The notes beneath the pieces were generated by a model. The model searched no databases. It saw nothing but the letters and a program-made list of their open reading frames with translations, and was not told the DNA's origin. This document shows, piece after piece, positions 11,681 through 21,080 of a stretch of 64,000 bases of DNA. The first letter of the stretch is position 1. Each line of letters opens with the position of its first letter. The stretch lies in the NCBI GenBank assembly GCA_008638375.1, contig CM018037.1, forward strand, positions 28,697,576 through 28,761,575, given 5' to 3'. The position numbers and the translations under genes are program-made. The DNA is from Nyssa sinensis. Lineage: Eukaryota; Streptophyta; Magnoliopsida; Cornales; Nyssaceae.

Positions 11681-12279
11681 TCTAGTGTTAGACCCTTTTA
11701 CACTTGACACGGCGGCTTGGGGCATGGGGAGGCATGTCCGGCCTTGGTGGCATTGGCATGGGCATGAGGGAGGCATGCTATGCCTTGGAATAACATTCAG
11801 ACTTGGAATGTTATTCAAGTGCGGAAAGGTATTCGGGACTTGGAATCTTATTCAAGAGTAGAATGAAATTCGGAAGTGGGAATGACTTTCCAGATATGGG
11901 ATATCTCAAAAATATTCTAAGTATTGGAGGGAAACTTAGACGTTTAAGAGTTGGTGCAGCCGGTGGCTTGTGAACAGTTTGGTGCATAGCAGCCTTTGGC
12001 AAGGCAGATGCACACAGGGGGAAGAACTGATGTTGCAAGTGGTTGTATCCACTCCTGTCAGGTGGACAAATTGTCATTTGACATATATAGGGGGGAGTAC
12101 CTCCTCGAAGCGCCCATGGGCGAGTGGCCTATGCGGCTAAGGAAGACCAAGGCGTGTGGGGGCATGGCTTGGCAATGAGGGCTAAGACGGAAGCTTGGGT
12201 TGGGTCAAGTGGTGCGTGGGTGCAAGACTGACAGCATACGGCCGTGTCCTTGAGTGTGGGCTCGGGGCTGGCAGTTGTG

Positions 12280-12480
12280 GCGCAAGGCAGTTGCAGAGCA
12301 GTTGCGCGGGGCAGTTGCTGGGCGCAAGGCAGTTGCTGAGCAGTTGCTGGGCGCAAGGCGGTTGCGCAAGGCAGTTGCAGGGCAGTTGCGGTGCAGTTGC
12401 GCAAGGCAGTTGCGGCGCAGGGCAGTTGTGCAAGGCAGTTGCGGGGCAGTTGCTGGGCGCAAGGCAGTTGCGGGCTGACA
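12280..12480 (+). repeat. GGCAGTTGC minisatellite within the solo LTR
   Basis: Variable units built around GGCAGTTGC and GCGCAAGGCAGTTGC repeat for about 200 bp in the U3 part of the LTR. Isolated relatives of the unit (GCAGTTGGGG) recur near 12660 and 12710. All six frames stay partly open because of the repeat. Confidence 0.8.
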
Positions 12481-12768
12481 AAGGGCGCAAGGCAACTGCC
12501 TGCTATGCTGGCATGATCCAATGGCTCACATTGTGTGCGACAATGGATGCATGGATCCTCACAGGTGGCACGCTGATCCAAGGACCCTTATTGTGTGCGG
12601 CAAAGTGAGGCACGGATCCTCACAGGTGGCGCGTATCCAAGGCTTCAGATAAGCCCTAGCAGTTGGGGCGCAACTGCACAGCACAGGTGGCAGCCTGTGA
12701 CAAACCCTAGCAGTTGGGGGCAACTGCATGCCATGTGCATGTCACATGGAGCGGTTGAGATCTCTGCC

Positions 12769-12776
12769 TATATAAA
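12769..12776 (+). promoter_or_regulatory. TATA box of the solo LTR
   Basis: TATATAAA lies in a GC-richer context about 140 bp before an AATAAA signal, the expected spacing of U3 and R in a plant LTR. Confidence 0.6.
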
Positions 12777-13131
12777 GGGGGCAAGGTCTCTTGTATTAGA
12801 CACAGAAGTGTATAGAGAGTTATACACAAGGGGTGTGGACGAATCTGTGAGGGAGAGTCTATTTTTGTAGCCTTTGGGCAAGTCCTTTGTATTCATATGA
12901 GTATATAGTGAATAAAAGGTTGGGAAGAGTTTCCTGTAAAGGGCTGTGTTCTCTGTGTGTGTCTCTATTCGTGTTTGCAATTGAATTGTGTAGACTCAAC
13001 GGTGGTGGAATCCTATTCTAGGGGTTCTGTTTCCTTTGGGGGGGGTTGCGTGGTTGGCTGGTCAAGGCAGGGGTCTTGACGCCGCACAGGGGCAAAAATT
13101 TGGGCGAAAAAGTTGACCCTGTGACATCTAG

Positions 13132-13428
13132 GCACATGCAAATTTGAGTACAGAAGAATTTTTATCTTCTTAAAAGAGTGCGAGCACTGTGAATTGAAAC
13201 ATAGATTTTTTATCCTTTTGAGGGCACAAATATATTTTTGTAGTAAAAAAAAATTATTTTCGTCCCCAACTTCATTAGAAGTGATGACTATTTTGTATAT
13301 TATCATATAGTTGTGTTCCCTTTTCTTAAAATTCAATTTATTAGTAAACCTAACCAAGAATAGAGGTAGGGGTGACTAGGGTGGACTATAATCCCGAATA
13401 TAGGAGAAAGAATTTTGCTTGTAAAATT
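13132..13428. other. Spacer
   Basis: No gene or repeat recognised. A 114-codon open frame on the minus strand (13013-13357) overlaps the LTR end and has no recognisable domain. Confidence 0.35.
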
Positions 13429-13592
13429 TTAGGCTGCACTTGAATAGTAATTCAGATATAATTTTTTAAAAAAATATTTTTAAAAATTTTGTAATTAATT
13501 TTTTAAAAATTATGAAAATGTATTTAGATATAATAATCTAAATTTTAAATAAAAAAATTAAAATAAATAGTTTGTCAAACGCGTATCCTGCA
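13429..13592. mobile_element. MITE copy A (about 160 bp)
   Basis: Its inner sequence (AAATATTTTTAAAAATTTTG and following bases, about 13472-13550) matches the reverse complement of a segment at 14885-14945 over roughly 65 bp. Its ends (GCTGCACTTGAATAG left, CAAACGCGTATCC right) are degenerate inverted copies of each other. This is a small non-autonomous DNA element whose superfamily was not determined. Confidence 0.5.
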
Positions 13593-14813
13593 TTTTGAAA
13601 TTCAAAATCTGTTATCTACTCTAAAATTTTAGTCCATTCTAATATTTATCCTTCATTTCTCATTTTTTACTCCAAATTTCAATCAAACTTAAATTTTTTT
13701 ATCTTAATTTTCTCATTTCTTTCTAAAATTTTAACCCAACTCAAAAATATCACACTAATTTTTTTTTTTTTGAACCTTTTATTTATTTTTCTTGACCCGG
13801 CCCTTAAGCCTAACATTTTCACAATTTTTATTATTCTTTACTGATAACATTTCATTACATCACATTCAATATAGTTCAACTTAAACTCACTATACTAAAA
13901 CTAACCTCATTGGATGCCTCTTTGGTGAAACTATTCCACTCATTAATGTACTAGAATAAAACCCAAAAAAAAAAAAAAAAAAACAAACTAGAAGAATCCA
14001 TCTGCAATCCAATCAATTTTGGATTTAAAAAGATCTTATTTTTGACTAAATTCAACCCAATGTAACATTAGGACAAAGAAGTCAGCATCAAAAGAGGATA
14101 AGAGTGCCTTTCTTTGTCATCTTCCTCAATCATTCAATTTTAACTTTTCTTCATAATAATTCACATTTACTGCATAACACATAGTTTTTGAGACTCATCC
14201 ATCTAATTAATTATGTTATCATTCGAAAAGCTAACCTTAAAACATATAGAATATTTCTCTGTCTCTAATATACTATTAATGATCTTAAGCTGCATCACTT
14301 GAAATACATAGTACAAAAATTATTTAAATAATTTTAGATAGAGAATAATAGCGTGATAAAATTCATATAATCGATTTGAAATAATTAGAATAAAATTTTA
14401 TTTTATTGAGTTAAGTTGAATATTATTTTTTGAATAAAATTAATAAATATAAATGATTAAAAATGAATATAATCATTATTGAGTAATTTCACATTTCAAA
14501 AAATAGTATTTGATAAACAATAAAAAAATAAAATAATGCAACATGTCTCAAATTTTCATACCAAATTTTAGATTTCAAATGGCGTATAAATAAACACTGA
14601 ATTATTAAATAATTTATTTAATACATTATTAATAATCTTACGTCATATATCACCCGGATAGTAGACAAATAGTAAAGACGTAATTAAAATTTAAGCGACT
14701 CAAATTTAAATCTTTTTTGTACTAATCTCTAATAACTAAATTAATTCAAAATATTCCTAATCAATTAAATTAATTCAGAATACTTATGACCAGTAATTTA
14801 AGTCGTTTAACAT
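13593..14813. other. AT-rich spacer between two MITE copies
   Basis: No gene is seen. It includes poly-A and poly-T runs (for example 13966-13983) and long A/T-rich low-complexity sequence. Confidence 0.4.
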
Positions 14814-14976
14814 TAAGGTTTCGTTTATTTACATTTTTAAAAACAGATAAGTTATTAATTTTAATTTTTTTTAATTTATATTATCATATCCAAATACATT
14901 TTTATAATTTTTAAAAAATTACTTACAAAATTTTTAAAAATATTTTATAAAAAATCATTATCCAAACGTAACTTTA
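14814..14976. mobile_element. MITE copy B (inverted relative to copy A)
   Basis: The left end TTAAGGTTTCGTTTA and right end AAACGTAACTTTAA are imperfect inverted repeats with a possible TTA/TAA duplication. The body is about 85-90 percent identical by eye to copy A read on the opposite strand. The TAA-type flank would fit a Harbinger-like element, but this is not established. Confidence 0.5.
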
Positions 14977-15564
14977 AATTTCAACATTATTGTCAAACAC
15001 TATTCATAACTTCTATAATTATGTGTAATTACTTTATCCATTTAGTCAAAGATGGAATTTTCGAAATGAGCGGTCCAAGATCATCCACACCATTTGATCA
15101 CCCCCGGTCCGCACACAGCCATGTTGATCTACCAACCAAGCTGTTCACGAGCCCGATCAACTCTCCCAGTGGGACCCGCCGAACCGCCCAACCTAATCTC
15201 CTGGGCCCCACAAACATTGTACGAAACTTCTTCCAAACTTATATAGATATATATATAGTTGAATATTCAAAGGTCGGTAGTATGAGTCGAAAAACTCGCC
15301 GGCCATCTCTAATCCCATGGGATTCATATGCTGAAATAGTATTACAAATCAAGAGGGACCCACCACGTCACTTTGGTCGGCCGTTCAACCTTAGGATCTT
15401 CAGTTTTTATACGGCCCTAAACTGCATCACCACCACACACGTGGCAAGACCATGACTAACTACAAGCCGAAAAGGACACCGACAAGTGGCTTCCGGAAAA
15501 TGGCTCTCTATAGAATGCTTTTACCGGGTACCGGTTACACCGGTTCCTTTGCCGTTATTTGAGG
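14977..15564 (+). promoter_or_regulatory. Upstream region of the TIP1 aquaporin gene
   Basis: Distinctly richer in G/C than the spacer to its left. It holds a G-box/ABRE-like CACGTGGC at 15438-15445 and a CCACGTCA motif near 15364, both of the kind bound by bZIP factors in stress- or ABA-responsive promoters. Responsiveness is inference. Confidence 0.4.
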
Positions 15565-15573
15565 TATATATAG
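15565..15573 (+). promoter_or_regulatory. Probable TATA box of the TIP1 gene
   Basis: TATATATAG lies about 93 bp before the ATG at 15666, leaving room for a short 5' leader containing an A-rich stretch. Confidence 0.6.
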
Positions 15574-15665
15574 TGAACTTTCACTCTTCCACTGAGCTAT
15601 ACACACAGTGAGAGAAAAAAAAAAAGAGCAAGCAAGAAGCTTTGTTTGCAATCGGAAAATAGAAA

Positions 15666-17189
15666 ATGCCGATTTACAGAATCGCAATCGGAACTCCGAG
15701 AGAGGCCAGCCACCCCGACGCGCTCAGGGCGGCGCTGGCGGAGTTCTTCTCAATGCTTATTTTTGTTTTCGCCGGAGAAGGATCCGGCATGGCTTTCAGT
15801 AAGTATTTCCAAACCAAAAAGCCCAATTCCAGTTTAGCTCAATTTTGAATTACCCATTTCATATAAATAAAAATATCTCTATTATTCGCCATTTATACAA
15901 ACTTGAAGCAATAAGGTCAAGTTGTTCCTCAAGTTTTTATAAGAAACTTTCTTAAATTCTAATTTTTGTATTCTAATTATATACAATTCTATAAGTAATA
16001 AGAAAATTATGGACATTTTGATTTGCAATATATGATTTTATCTTGTGAACTTTTATTTTTATTTTTCTGAGATATGGCATGAAGTGAGTTATAAAAGAGG
16101 ACTAATGGGCGGATATTTTTGGCAGACAAGCTTACAAATAATGGCCCATCGACACCGTCGGGTCTCGTAGCTGCAGCATTAGCTCATGCATTTGCGCTTT
16201 TTGTGGCGGTTTCAGTCGGTGCAAACATTTCTGGCGGTCATGTCAACCCCGCCGTGACATTCGGTGCCTTCATCGGTGGCAACATAACGTTGTTGAGGGG
16301 CATTTTGTATTGGATTGCACAATTACTTGGATCAATCGTTGCTTGCTTGCTTCTTAAATTCGCCACAGGTGGACTGGTAAGAATCAAAACACAATCTCCA
16401 TACTTTCTTTGGTGCTTGCAAGTTATGTGCACAAATCATACACTTGAGTGCAGGTACGGGACGAGAAGAGGCCATCTTAGGCCTAGCAAGGGCAATTGCC
16501 CTCTCTCGATTTTTTTTCCCCTTTTGTTATGCTTTTTGTTTAATTCGTAAGTTTCTTTACATCAATAAATTTAATTACTAATAAAAAATATTATAAATCA
16601 TTATTAGCTTTTTTAATATTTCTTTAATTTTTAAATTTATAATTAAATATTAAGCAAGCAAAAATTTTGGCCTCTTCCTTACTTGTGTGACTTGCACACA
16701 CCAATTGGAACGCGGAGACTGGATTTTCAGGAGTGTCCAAAGGTGTCCTCTGATAAGAGGTCCTCTTGTAACATTCTCTCACCCTTTTCTCTCTACTCAT
16801 AATCCAATATGCAGGAAACATCTGCATTTGCACTATCAACCAATGTATCAGTATGGAACGCACTGGTGTTTGAGATTGTGATGACTTTTGGGCTGGTCTA
16901 CACAGTGTATGCCACAGCAGTGGACCCAAAGAAAGGGAACGTGGGCATCATTGCACCTCTTGCAATTGGGTTCATTGTGGGTGCAAACATCTTGGTTGGC
17001 GGTGCCTTTGATGGTGGATCCATGAACCCTGCAGTCTCATTTGGTCCTGCAGTGGTTAGCTGGTCATGGTCCCACCACTGGGTCTACTGGGTGGGTCCCC
17101 TCATTGGTGCAGCCATTGCTGCTCTTATCTATGATAACATCTTCATTGGTGAAAACACTCATGAGCAACTCCCAACAACAGATTATTAG
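15666..17189 (+). CDS. TIP1-3: Tonoplast intrinsic protein (aquaporin), TIP1 group, most like TIP1;3
   Basis: Coding exons are 15666-15798, 16126-16376 and 16815-17189, with GT-AG junctions in matching phase, giving 252 residues, the normal TIP length. The protein starts [11 protein letters not shown] and ends [10 protein letters not shown]. Both NPA boxes are intact: HVNPAVTFG (Asn codon 16245-16247) and SMNPAVSFG (17025-17027). Valine after the second NPA, where most aquaporins have arginine, marks the TIP1 group. Six hydrophobic segments are evident. Family members carry water and small neutral solutes such as urea or hydrogen peroxide across the vacuolar membrane. FFSM near the start, [15 protein letters not shown] and the [15 protein letters not shown]-terminal region resemble TIP1;3 more than TIP1;1, which is why I chose that name; the subgroup is less sure than the family. 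Intron 2 (438 bp) may contain an inserted AT-rich element. Confidence 0.93.
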
Positions 17190-19421
17190 ACATTTTTCTC
17201 TCCTCCTTTCTCTCTGTAGATTAAAGGGGGCAATAAGGTTGGGAAAGTAATACAATTGTTTGAAGAAACGGAGTTGTGGGGGTGATGTTGAATTTCTTGT
17301 AGTTTTGTTAAGTAGGTGTTTGTGATGTAATTTTCTTTTGTTTTCTAGGAAATGGGTCAGATTTTCTTGGCTGTCTTCATTTGTTAAATTAATAAAAAAA
17401 TTGTCTTGTTTGTTTTGGTATCATTTGTGGGAGAAGCTTTTGGTGTAATTGATTAATTTACTTGAGTTTTGGATTATGTATATTAATGATATGGGGTTGC
17501 ATATTAAAGATAATTAAATGAAAAAAAATGGCCAAGGTTTGCATATTAAAGATAACTAAATGAAAAAAATGACCGTAAATGAGTCGAGTCGAGCCGAGTT
17601 AAGTAGTGAATATTTCAAATTTAACTCGTTAAAATAAACGAATTTCATATTGTGTTCAAGATTAGTTTGTTACTTTTTTAAACTAATCTTAAACATACCT
17701 CTAATCGAAACGATCACAAACTAAATTCGAGTAACTTAAATCTTTTATATAGAATAAAATACTTATTAACTTCGAGCCAAATGCAAACCAAGCTTAACAA
17801 ATTATAGCCACACTTTTAAAGATCCATGATTGAAAGGATTCTTTGAGATTAAAAAAAAAAGGTTAACATTTAAAACTACAAGCGCCTAAGCAGATTTAAT
17901 TGCAGGCCTGCAGAATTTCCCATGATCCTCTACCTCAATCTCAACATTTTCCTACTAGTAGAATTGTGAAATTTTGCATGTGAAAGTTCTAGATCCTTCT
18001 TCAATGAGAATTTTCCTTCCATTCGATTGGGTCTCTATAGTTCCTCCTTAGCTCAGTTCCACTTTGGTGGAAGATTGCTCCTGTGTGGTTGTGCTCTGCT
18101 CTTGGAATTTCTTGTGATTAGGAAAAAAAATAGTTTACAGGATCAAGGAAAAAAGTTCAGTGACATGGTAATGTGGTACTAATGTCACTCTGATCTGTTA
18201 TTTTTGTGGGTTCCACAGTGATGCTCAAACAACAGTAACAGTAGCACCATGCTACCGTCCCCCAAAGATCAAATGGCATATTACTGCCATGTTTATGTTT
18301 TGTCACATAGAGATGACGGTGACCCCTGTCTAATGGGCAAAATGTGTGAATAACTTCACGAGCTCAATAAAACAATTAATTACTACACGATAAATCAATC
18401 ACTAATGCCAGTCCCTATCACAAATTCAATCATTATTATATGATGATGACAACTAAATAAGAAGCATTCAATTCGAATAAGTTTTCATAGGTCTCTGAAT
18501 ATTCAAGATTTTGGGAGATTCATAGAAATAAATTATAAACATCATGTGAGAAAAATGTGTTTAATTTTTTTTTATCATTAAATGTCTCTGTAATTTTCGT
18601 AGGTTGGTAATTCATTTTAAAAAGTTTTGAGTTTGTAATAGTTAGGCCAGTTGAGTTTTTGCGGTGGTTTTCCTATACCAGCGAAAACTTCAGACCAACT
18701 CGATTGAATTACAGGATCACATTGAAGATGAAGCCTCAAAGCTTACGTTGAAGATTTTAGAGTTGTGTACAAAAAAGTATAAACACACGCGGTATGCATT
18801 GCATATATTAGATAAGTGAGCATTTAATCTTTTGATCATGTAGACTAGGAAGGAAAGAAAGAAGAACTTTTGATCATAGGAGGCTAAATTTGATAGTTTA
18901 CAGGGGATAACTGGAGGATAATTTATTAATTTTGGAACTTCACCATCAAAGGGAGCTAACAGCTTCATTTTTCAGTAATTAGCCTGCATCCAGATTCAAC
19001 AGCACTAAAACAAAGTGAACTACTGCAATAATTCAACTTACTGTAGTTTCTTGTAATATAATTCCATAATAATCACAAAATTCAAAGAAAATATACCAAT
19101 GTTAATGCATCCTTCAATGTTATCCTGGCTTGAAAGAGAAAAAATAAGATACAATAAAATAAAATTCACCAGTTATATACTTTCATTTAAAAGTATATAT
19201 CTATTATATGTAAAACAAAAAATGATTTTGACATAATTGTTCCTACATGAGAAATACAGTGGAAACTGGAAAACCTTTCCCTGGCCCACACAGGTGCAAA
19301 TTTAGACTGCACTACACATTCAAGAGCATTGAGAATTTCTATACAGAAAACTAGCCATAAAATATAGATAATGCTAAGGATGTTGCAGATAGTAAAGCCT
19401 TGAGAATCTAGACAAACCTTT
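17190..19421. other. Convergent spacer between TIP1 and APO1
   Basis: A likely TIP1 polyadenylation region (AATAAA near 17390) follows the stop by about 200 bp. The rest is AT-rich spacer with no supported gene; the APO1 3' UTR probably occupies the last few hundred bases. A degenerate transposon end lies at about 17568-17830. Confidence 0.45.
17568..17830. mobile_element. Fragment of a dispersed GACCGTAAATGAGTCGAG repeat family
   Basis: GACCGTAAATGAGTCGAG and the following GAGCCGAGT resemble hAT-like transposon ends common in dicots. A relative in opposite orientation ends near 47500 (the reverse complement begins GACCGTAAATAAATTGAG). No complete termini or target duplication could be set. 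Confidence 0.35.
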
Positions 19422-20820
19422 TTACGCAACTAAGTGAGCCTCCTCGCTTTCTGGCACCACAATGTCAAGCCTCATCATTGGCTTGTACTTGGCAGGAACT
19501 CCAGCACCCGCCTGCATGCACACTTCAACCACAGCTGGAGCCTTCCCATAGAACCTCTTGAGTGCACTCCTCAATGGAGGCCCTTTTGGATCCTGAACAT
19601 GCCATACATAATTTGGGGGGAACACTTCATCGACTGTTGCATCCTGCCAACCATGCTTCCCATCCCTCCACTGGTGCTTAAATTCCCCACAAAGCTTAGC
19701 ATTGTGACCCCAAGGCCCTACATGAACCTCTGAACAATACCCACAAGCCTTCACTGTGTACTTCCTCATCAGCTTCATCACACCCCACTTGACTTTCTCA
19801 TATGCATCAATAGTCTCCTGTGCAATCTTAGGCACCTCTGATTCTGTAGGAGGAGAGAATCGTTCAATTGCCCCGTGTGTATCAAGATCCACAAGGGATG
19901 AAGCTGAACCTACTGAGCGGCACCTTTCAGGTTCCTCAAGAAATCCACCTCGGTCAATCACTTTCCTTCCAATCATTCGGACAGGACTGGTCCTTCGTCG
20001 TGAAGGATATTCTGGTATTTCAACACCAGCTTGGATGCATAGCTCTACAACAGCTGGAATTCTGTCGTAGTTGAAGCGAGTCTCATGCTTAATGCGCTGA
20101 CCAAAAGGATCATACATATGGTATGACTCAATAGGGAGAAGCACATCATTAATGGAACCTTTCACCCACGAGTGGAAACTTCTGCGCTTTGCACTGTTTG
20201 GGCCAGTACAATCCTGAATGTCATGACCAGTCTGGGCCACGTGAATTTCTGAGCACTCACTGCAGGAGAAGCACACGTATTACTTTTCCAAGACTTACAG
20301 GCTTGCTGGATAAGTTAAAACAGGATTGTGTAGGACACGAGGTGGAAAATTATAGCAAATACCATAACAAGCAATAATTATTAAATACGAGTTACCTGCA
20401 AGCATGGACAGGAATAATGTGCAAGAGCTGTGCAAGTCCTTTAATTAAAAATTTCCAAGCATCCAGTGTTTCATAAGCAACTGGTATTAAATCAGGGACA
20501 AGTAGTCCATTTTTTGGAGGTTCAAGGGGCTTCTCTATTCCCATTTCTGCAAGTTTTTTGTCGGCCCTTCCAGCCAGCTGGATCTTCTTTAGAGGGACTG
20601 GATATGGTTTCTTCTTTTTCTTTGGCAGTGTGGGGGGAAGATCCACATTTTGAGGAGTGCCAGGATATGGTTTCTTCTTTTTCTTTGGCAGCATGGGATC
20701 CACATTTTGAGGATTTGCCTCCCCTTTTTTAATGGTATGATCTTGAGCAGACCTCCAACTGGCATAAAGGAATGTCCCCGATGTCCTTTGCCCAGTAGTC
20801 TGAAGCTGTTCGCCCCCAAA
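19422..20820 (-). CDS. APO1: APO1 chloroplast RNA-binding protein (N-terminus not resolved)
   Basis: Two exons read on the minus strand: 20820-20396 and 20259-19422. The donor at 20395 and acceptor at 20260 join in phase (420 residues visible). The protein has two APO motifs, each a Cys/His cluster expected to bind zinc: CSECSEIHVAQTGHDIQDC and CGYCSEVHVGPWGHNAKLC. APO proteins act in plastid intron splicing (APO1 for ycf3 and others) and are needed for photosystem I accumulation. The segment AEMGIEKPLEPPKNGLLVPDL and the end EEAHLVA match APO1. The acceptor at 20821 shows that exons lie upstream, carrying the transit peptide. A candidate 53-base exon at 22723-22671 (encoding ECRRPQLPAFK) has a phase compatible with 20820 but a weak GTCAT donor and no start codon. 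A lysine-rich module is duplicated near the N-terminus. Confidence 0.88.
20630..20730 (-). repeat. In-frame duplicated module in APO1
   Basis: The coding sequence repeats PQNVD...LPKKKKKPYP twice, first as PQNVDPMLPKKKKKPYPGT and then as PQNVDLPPTLPKKKKKPYP. As I recall the family, one copy is usual. The second copy continues into the conserved VPLKKIQ segment. Confidence 0.8.
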
Positions 20821-21056
20821 CTGCAACTAAAACAAAGTCATTAGCCTCCATAACAACTATCTGTAAATAAAAAAGAGTTCAGGAAAATGAATTAGAGTAG
20901 TAGACACTTCAGCAGCTAAATAAAAAAAAATTAAAGACTTCTAAGCAACCCTCAACTAGGACCAATAAGCAAAATATAAGGCACCCACAAGCCATGGACA
21001 ATAATTGCTTTATTTTCTCCTTGGTGATTTTTTTTTGTGGGGGTTTTTGGGTGGGT

Positions 21057-21080
21057 GGGGGGGGGGGGGGGGGGGGGGGG
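21057..21080 (+). repeat. Poly-G tract of 24 bases
   Basis: An uninterrupted run of 24 G follows GGGTGGGTG in an APO1 intron (C-rich on the transcribed sense strand). Runs this long are uncommon and may be an assembly-sensitive homopolymer; the length should be read as approximate. Confidence 0.7.

Larger units (their letters stand above)
11686..13126 (+). mobile_element. Solo LTR of an LTR retrotransposon
   Basis: The segment starts TGTTAGACCC and ends CCTGTGACA, and is flanked by identical TCTAG at 11681-11685 and 13127-13131, the 5-bp duplication an LTR retrotransposon makes. No primer-binding site, coding region or second LTR is present, so this is a solo LTR left by LTR-LTR recombination. 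Promoter signals face right: TATATAAA at 12769-12776 and AATAAA at 12911-12916, giving plausible U3-R-U5 order. At 1441 bp it is a long LTR and markedly more GC-rich than its surroundings. Open frames of 60-150 codons inside, rich in Ala, Cys and Arg, are products of its minisatellite and not genes. Confidence 0.88.

Noticed and set aside
11811..12077. 88-codon minus-strand frame
   Set aside because: Inside the solo LTR; no domain and no conserved features.
12129..12608. Overlapping open frames of 74-150 codons on both strands, rich in Cys, Ala, Arg and Gln
   Set aside because: They are all created by the GGCAGTTGC minisatellite inside the solo LTR; no domain or splice signal supports a gene.
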